Of a stretch of 8,086 nt of DNA, positions 5,042 through 8,086 are shown one piece after another (position 1 is the first letter of the stretch; each line of letters begins with the position of its first letter). The notes beneath the pieces are model-generated. The model ran no database searches. It worked only from the letters and a program-made list of their open reading frames with translations, and was not told the DNA's origin. Position numbers and translations under genes: made by a program. The DNA is from Firmicutes bacterium UBA6132 (GTDB lineage Bacteria > Bacillota_A > Clostridia > Tissierellales > Sedimentibacteraceae), in assembly GCA_002435835.1 (NCBI GenBank), contig DIVM01000187.1, positions 1 to 8,086 on the forward strand. Reading direction: 5' to 3'.

Positions 5042-6607
5042 TTACTCGAAATATACTTTATGCACAAAGTGACTTGCTGCTGGTGTTGGTTTAAATCCCA
5101 TAACATTACTTCTCATACCTGCTATTTGTTGAGGATTTGCATATGTGATATATGGTACTTCTGATCTTATTAATTTTTGAACATCTTTTACAATCTTTTC
5201 TCTTTCAGGGCTATCAGGAGTTGTTCTACTTGCATTTAGCAATGCGTCCATCTCAGGATTGCTGTAAAAGCAATAGTTATTTGCTGGAATCTGTAAAGAA
5301 TGTAATGGCCCAAAAATATTATTGTCAGGTTCAGGGAATCCAACTGCTCCCCAACCACTTATGAAAAATTGAGAATCTCCCTGTTCAAGAGCATCCCAGA
5401 ATGTTCCTGCCTCTAAAATTTTTATTTCCAAGTTTATTCCTACTTCTTTAAGCATACTTTGTATAATAGTTGCTGAATCTATTCTCATTTTATTTTCACT
5501 TAATTTAACTTCATATGTTGTTCCTTCTGCTATACCAAGCTCTCTCAAAATTTTCTTTGACTCTTCAGGATTATATCTCATTTTTGTATCGCTATCATCA
5601 AAATATTTCATATTTGGAGTTACTGGTCCTGGAGTATACGTTGCATTTCCTCTGTACACTGATGCAACAATACTTTCTTCATCTATTGCAAGGTCTATAG
5701 CTCTTCTGAATTCAACATTATTAAATGGTTCCTTTGATGTATTCATTCCAAGGAATTCAAAAATAGTTGAATTCTTTTTTTCTATTTTTGTATCTGGATT
5801 ATCTTCAATTCTCTGAACATCATTTGCAGGTATATCGTATATTATGTCAACTCCACCTGCTTCAAGTTCAATAACTCTACTGTTAGCTTCTACAATAGTT
5901 CTTATTACAAGATTTGTATATGCTGCTTTTTCTCCCCAATATTCATCATTTCTGACATATATTACTCTATCACTCTTTTTCCATTCAACAAATTTGAAAG
6001 GTCCCGTTCCAACTGGATTTAAAGCAGCTTTTGCAGCATCAGCAGTAAATTCTTTTTCACTAACAATAACTGCTCCAACGTATGGAAGATAGCCAAGTAA
6101 CGGAGCAAATGGTTCATGCGTTCTAATTATAACTGTATAATCATCTACAATTTCACATTTTTCGGAATCTATAGCCTTCATAATGTATGATACTTTAGCC
6201 CCTTCAGGTCCTGTAGCTCTCTTCATGCTATAAATAACATCACTAGCTTTCATTTCTTCTCCGTTGTGAAATTTAACACCTTTTCTCAAATTGAATTTCA
6301 TACTCAGCTCATCAATTTGTTCCCAACTTTCAGCTAGAAGAGGGCTAATTTCGCCATTCTCGTCGTATCTTACAAGTGTTTCATAAATTGGATTTAGTGC
6401 ATTAACACTTGGAGATGAAGATGAAGAATGAGGATCCAATGTTGGTGGATCTGAACCAAATGCAACCGTTAATGTATCTTGTTTTGTTGCTGCTGGATCT
6501 GATGCTTCAGGAACATCAGTTTTTTGAGTGCAACCTGTCAATACTGAAGATAAAGCAAGCATTCCGATAACTGTAAAACTAATTAACCTACTAAATTTAC
6601 TTTTCAT
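5042..6607 (-). CDS. Extracellular solute-binding lipoprotein, family 5 (DppA/OppA-like)
   Basis: This 521-residue protein is the substrate receptor of a peptide/nickel-type ABC importer, anchored to the outside of the membrane. Residues 1-25 form a lipoprotein signal peptide (basic MKSKFSR, hydrophobic core, lipobox LTGC with Cys26 as the lipidation site). The mature part starts DTLTVAFGSDPPTLDPH (45-61), then NPIYETLVRYDENGEISP (72-89), and carries the family-5 signature region around AESWE and LRKGVKFHNGEEM (92-119). Near the end are FISGWGAVGFPEPDN and a C-terminal VHKVYFE. GGAGG 5 nt before the ATG at 6607 fixes the start. It follows the two ATPase genes after 89 nt, whereas the permease genes must lie upstream, outside the window. 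Family members bind oligopeptides, dipeptides, nickel, haem or sugars; sequence alone does not tell which. Proximity to ureide genes allows a nitrogenous catabolite as ligand, but a peptide is equally possible. Confidence 0.92.
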   Translation of the reverse strand: MKSKFSRLISFTVIGMLALSSVLTGCTQKTDVPEASDPAATKQDTLTVAFGSDPPTLDPHSSSSSPSVNALNPIYETLVRYDENGEISPLLAESWEQIDELSMKFNLRKGVKFHNGEEMKASDVIYSMKRATGPEGAKVSYIMKAIDSEKCEIVDDYTVIIRTHEPFAPLLGYLPYVGAVIVSEKEFTADAAKAALNPVGTGPFKFVEWKKSDRVIYVRNDEYWGEKAAYTNLVIRTIVEANSRVIELEAGGVDIIYDIPANDVQRIEDNPDTKIEKKNSTIFEFLGMNTSKEPFNNVEFRRAIDLAIDEESIVASVYRGNATYTPGPVTPNMKYFDDSDTKMRYNPEESKKILRELGIAEGTTYEVKLSENKMRIDSATIIQSMLKEVGINLEIKILEAGTFWDALEQGDSQFFISGWGAVGFPEPDNNIFGPLHSLQIPANNYCFYSNPEMDALLNASRTTPDSPEREKIVKDVQKLIRSEVPYITYANPQQIAGMRSNVMGFKPTPAASHFVHKVYFE

Positions 6608-6630
6608 ATATCCTCCATTGTTTTTTTATT

Positions 6631-6654
6631 TTAAATATTATTTAAAATATTTAA
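6631..6654. repeat. AT-only inverted repeat in the leader of the solute-binding protein gene
   Basis: TTAAATATT (6631-6639) and AATATTTAA (6646-6654) are perfect 9-bp arms around a 6-nt loop in the 89-nt gap after the second ATPase gene. On the minus strand it is followed by an A-rich run, so it is not a terminator for these genes. It may be a weak mRNA structure or an operator, or chance in very AT-rich DNA. Confidence 0.25.
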
Positions 6655-6669
6655 TTTAATTTTAATTAC

Positions 6670-6675
6670 ATTATA
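6670..6675 (-). promoter_or_regulatory. Possible -10 element for separate transcription of the binding protein gene
   Basis: A TATAAT lies about 63 nt before the ATG of the solute-binding protein gene, but no convincing -35 hexamer is seen 16-18 nt upstream (AAAATT). Binding-protein genes are often expressed more than their ATPases, which would suit an extra promoter, but the evidence is thin. Confidence 0.2.
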
Positions 6676-6696
6676 TATAGAATATAATTTTTAATT

Positions 6697-7656
6697 TTAT
6701 CTATTAACCAAATGACAAGCAACATATCTTTTATTATCAACTTCTCTTAGTTCAGGAGTTTCTTTTAAACATATATCCTTAACATACATACATCTTCCAG
6801 CAAATCTGCAACCTTCAGGTGGATTAACAGGGCTTGGCACATCTCCCTTTAAAATTATTCTCTTGCGTTCTACATTTGCCTTTGGAATTGGTATAGCTGA
6901 TAACAAAGCTTGTGTGTATGGGTGAAGGGGATCTTTAAATATTGCATTATGATCACTTAATTCAACCATTTTACCAAGATACATTACAGCAATTCTATTG
7001 CTAATATGTTTTACTACACTTAAATCATGTGATATAAACAAAAATGTTAAACCAAATTCCTTTTGTAAATTTTTTAAAAGATTAATTACCTGAGCTTGTA
7101 TGCAAACATCAAGTGATGAAACTGGTTCATCCAACACCATAAACTCTGGCTTAACTGACAATGCTCTTGCAACTCCAACTCTTTGACGCCTTCCTCCATC
7201 TAATTCATGTGGATATGAGTTTGTTAGTCTTTCAGATATACCAACTATATCCATCAGTTCTTTTACCCTTTTAGTAACTTTATTCTTATCTTGTTTAAAC
7301 TCATCAATATTCATCAACGGTTCAGATATCAAATCAAATATTGATAGTCTCGGGTTTAATGATGAATATGGATCTTGAAAAACCATTTGTACATTTTGCC
7401 TAAAATTTTTCATTTCTTTTTTGTCAAAGGATAGTACATTTTTATTATGGAATAATACTTCTCCTCCATCTGCTTCTATTAATCTAATAATTGTCCTACC
7501 TGTTGTAGATTTACCACATCCAGATTCTCCAACAAGTCCAAGAGTTTCACCTTTATTAATATAGAAACTTAAATCATCAACAGCATGTAATAAACCCTTC
7601 TTAACATTGAAATACTTTTTTAAGTTTTTTATTTCTATTAATTTCTCATTACTCAT
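6697..7656 (-). CDS. oppF: Peptide-type ABC transporter ATPase, OppF/DppF family
   Basis: This 319-residue cytoplasmic ATPase pairs with the OppD-type subunit to power import of the solute caught by the binding protein. It contains Walker A GESGCGKST (43-51), a Q-loop at VFQDPYSSLNP (92-102), the signature region YPHELDGGRRQR (148-159), Walker B FMVLDEP (172-178), D-loop SLD (181-183) and the H-loop histidine at 210. The family's C-terminal extension follows, with HPYTQALLSAIP (245-256) and four cysteines (283, 289, 296, 314) as in Opp/Dpp ATPases. The signature is odd: LDGGR replaces LSGGQ. The start at 7656 is supported by GGAGG about 8 nt upstream, inside the oppD gene, and overlaps that gene's stop as ATGA, so the two subunits are translationally coupled. 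The transported substrate cannot be told from the ATPase. Confidence 0.93.
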   Translation of the reverse strand: MSNEKLIEIKNLKKYFNVKKGLLHAVDDLSFYINKGETLGLVGESGCGKSTTGRTIIRLIEADGGEVLFHNKNVLSFDKKEMKNFRQNVQMVFQDPYSSLNPRLSIFDLISEPLMNIDEFKQDKNKVTKRVKELMDIVGISERLTNSYPHELDGGRRQRVGVARALSVKPEFMVLDEPVSSLDVCIQAQVINLLKNLQKEFGLTFLFISHDLSVVKHISNRIAVMYLGKMVELSDHNAIFKDPLHPYTQALLSAIPIPKANVERKRIILKGDVPSPVNPPEGCRFAGRCMYVKDICLKETPELREVDNKRYVACHLVNR

Positions 7657-8086
7657 TTTTGCACCTCCATTCTGTCATCATCAAATAAAAAGCATCTTAC
7701 ATAATGTTGGTCATCAATATATTTTACAGCTGGTTTGCTTTTTTTACATTTTTCCATACAACTTGAACATCTTGGATTAAAACAACAACCTTCTATTACC
7801 TCAGTAGGATCAGGAGGCAATCCGCCTATTTCCTCTAAAAATTCTTCTTCCGCATCGAGCTTTGGTATTGAATTAAATAATCCTATTGTATATGGGTGAC
7901 ATGGATTATTATAAAGCTTTTCTTTTGTTGCATATTCTACAACATTACCAGCATACATTATAGCTACTTTATCACAAATTTCAGCAACTATTCCTAAATC
8001 ATGTGTTATTAATATCATAGAAGTTCCAAACTTATCCTTTAATTCTTTCATTAAATCCATAACTTGTGCCTGAATAGTAACATCAA
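7653..8086 (-). CDS. oppD: Peptide-type ABC transporter ATPase, OppD/DppD family, C-terminal part
   Basis: The open frame continues to the window edge, so this is the last 143 residues of a protein usually 320-350 long. The ATG at 8060 is internal: the frame upstream reads DVTIQAQV, the conserved segment just after Walker B and the D-loop in OppD/DppD. Visible are LITHDLGIVAEICD with the H-loop histidine, a VAIMYAGNVVE strand, the family extension NPCHPYTIGLFNSIP and a cysteine-rich tail GCCFNPRCSSCMEKC followed by VRC. Such cysteines bind an iron-sulfur cluster in some DppD proteins. Walker A, Q-loop and signature lie outside the window. It ends with TGA overlapping the oppF start by 4 nt. 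Permease genes are presumably further upstream. Confidence 0.92.
   Translation of the reverse strand, partial: DVTIQAQVMDLMKELKDKFGTSMILITHDLGIVAEICDKVAIMYAGNVVEYATKEKLYNNPCHPYTIGLFNSIPKLDAEEEFLEEIGGLPPDPTEVIEGCCFNPRCSSCMEKCKKSKPAVKYIDDQHYVRCFLFDDDRMEVQK

Noticed and set aside
5152..6092. Three plus-strand open frames (5152-5364, 5515-5700, 5844-6092) inside the binding-protein gene
   Set aside because: All are antisense to a complete family-5 receptor and have shadow-like composition.
7653..8060. The ATG at 8060 as the start of the OppD-type gene
   Set aside because: The frame is open upstream and encodes conserved OppD residues (DVTIQAQV), so the methionine is internal and the gene is cut by the window edge.

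Overview
The window is AT-rich (roughly one third G+C) with A/T-biased codons, strong AGGAGG-type ribosome binding sites and short gaps between genes. This points to a low-GC Firmicute, most likely a Clostridium-like anaerobe; the species cannot be named from the sequence alone. All eight genes lie on the minus strand, so transcription runs from high to low coordinates.

In transcription order the window holds: the 3' part of an OppD/DppD-type ABC ATPase (7653-8086, entering from outside); a complete OppF/DppF-type ATPase overlapping it by 4 nt (6697-7656); a family-5 solute-binding lipoprotein (5042-6607), followed by a probable terminator (5005-5031); an SsnA/chlorohydrolase-like amidohydrolase with unusual active-site positions (3441-4901), preceded by a leader that can fold into a long stem-loop (4925-4982); a three-gene block, allE (2533-3300), an aspartate-transcarbamylase-like carbamoyltransferase (1493-2506) and a carbamate kinase (520-1464), separated by only 26 and 28 nt; then a 179-nt gap with a 16-bp RNA hairpin (458-495) and the start of an NhaC-family antiporter (2-340, leaving the window).

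The functional core is the allE-carbamoyltransferase-carbamate kinase block. AllE is the Mn-dependent (S)-ureidoglycine aminohydrolase of allantoin/purine-ureide breakdown. Carbamate kinase makes ATP from carbamoyl phosphate. The transferase between them keeps the carbamoyl-phosphate site of aspartate transcarbamylase but lacks the aspartate-recognising arginine motif and the ornithine-type motifs. The simplest reading is phosphorolysis of allantoate to (S)-ureidoglycine plus carbamoyl phosphate, after which AllE deaminates the ureidoglycine and carbamate kinase harvests the carbamoyl phosphate as ATP. This would be an energy-conserving alternative to hydrolytic AllC. Phosphorolysis of oxalurate to oxamate is the main alternative. 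The peptide-type ABC importer, the amidohydrolase and the antiporter plausibly supply or process substrate and handle ions or ammonium, but those links rest on neighbourhood only.

No tRNA or rRNA genes, insertion sequences or CRISPR arrays were seen. No gene-free stretch exceeds 300 nt.
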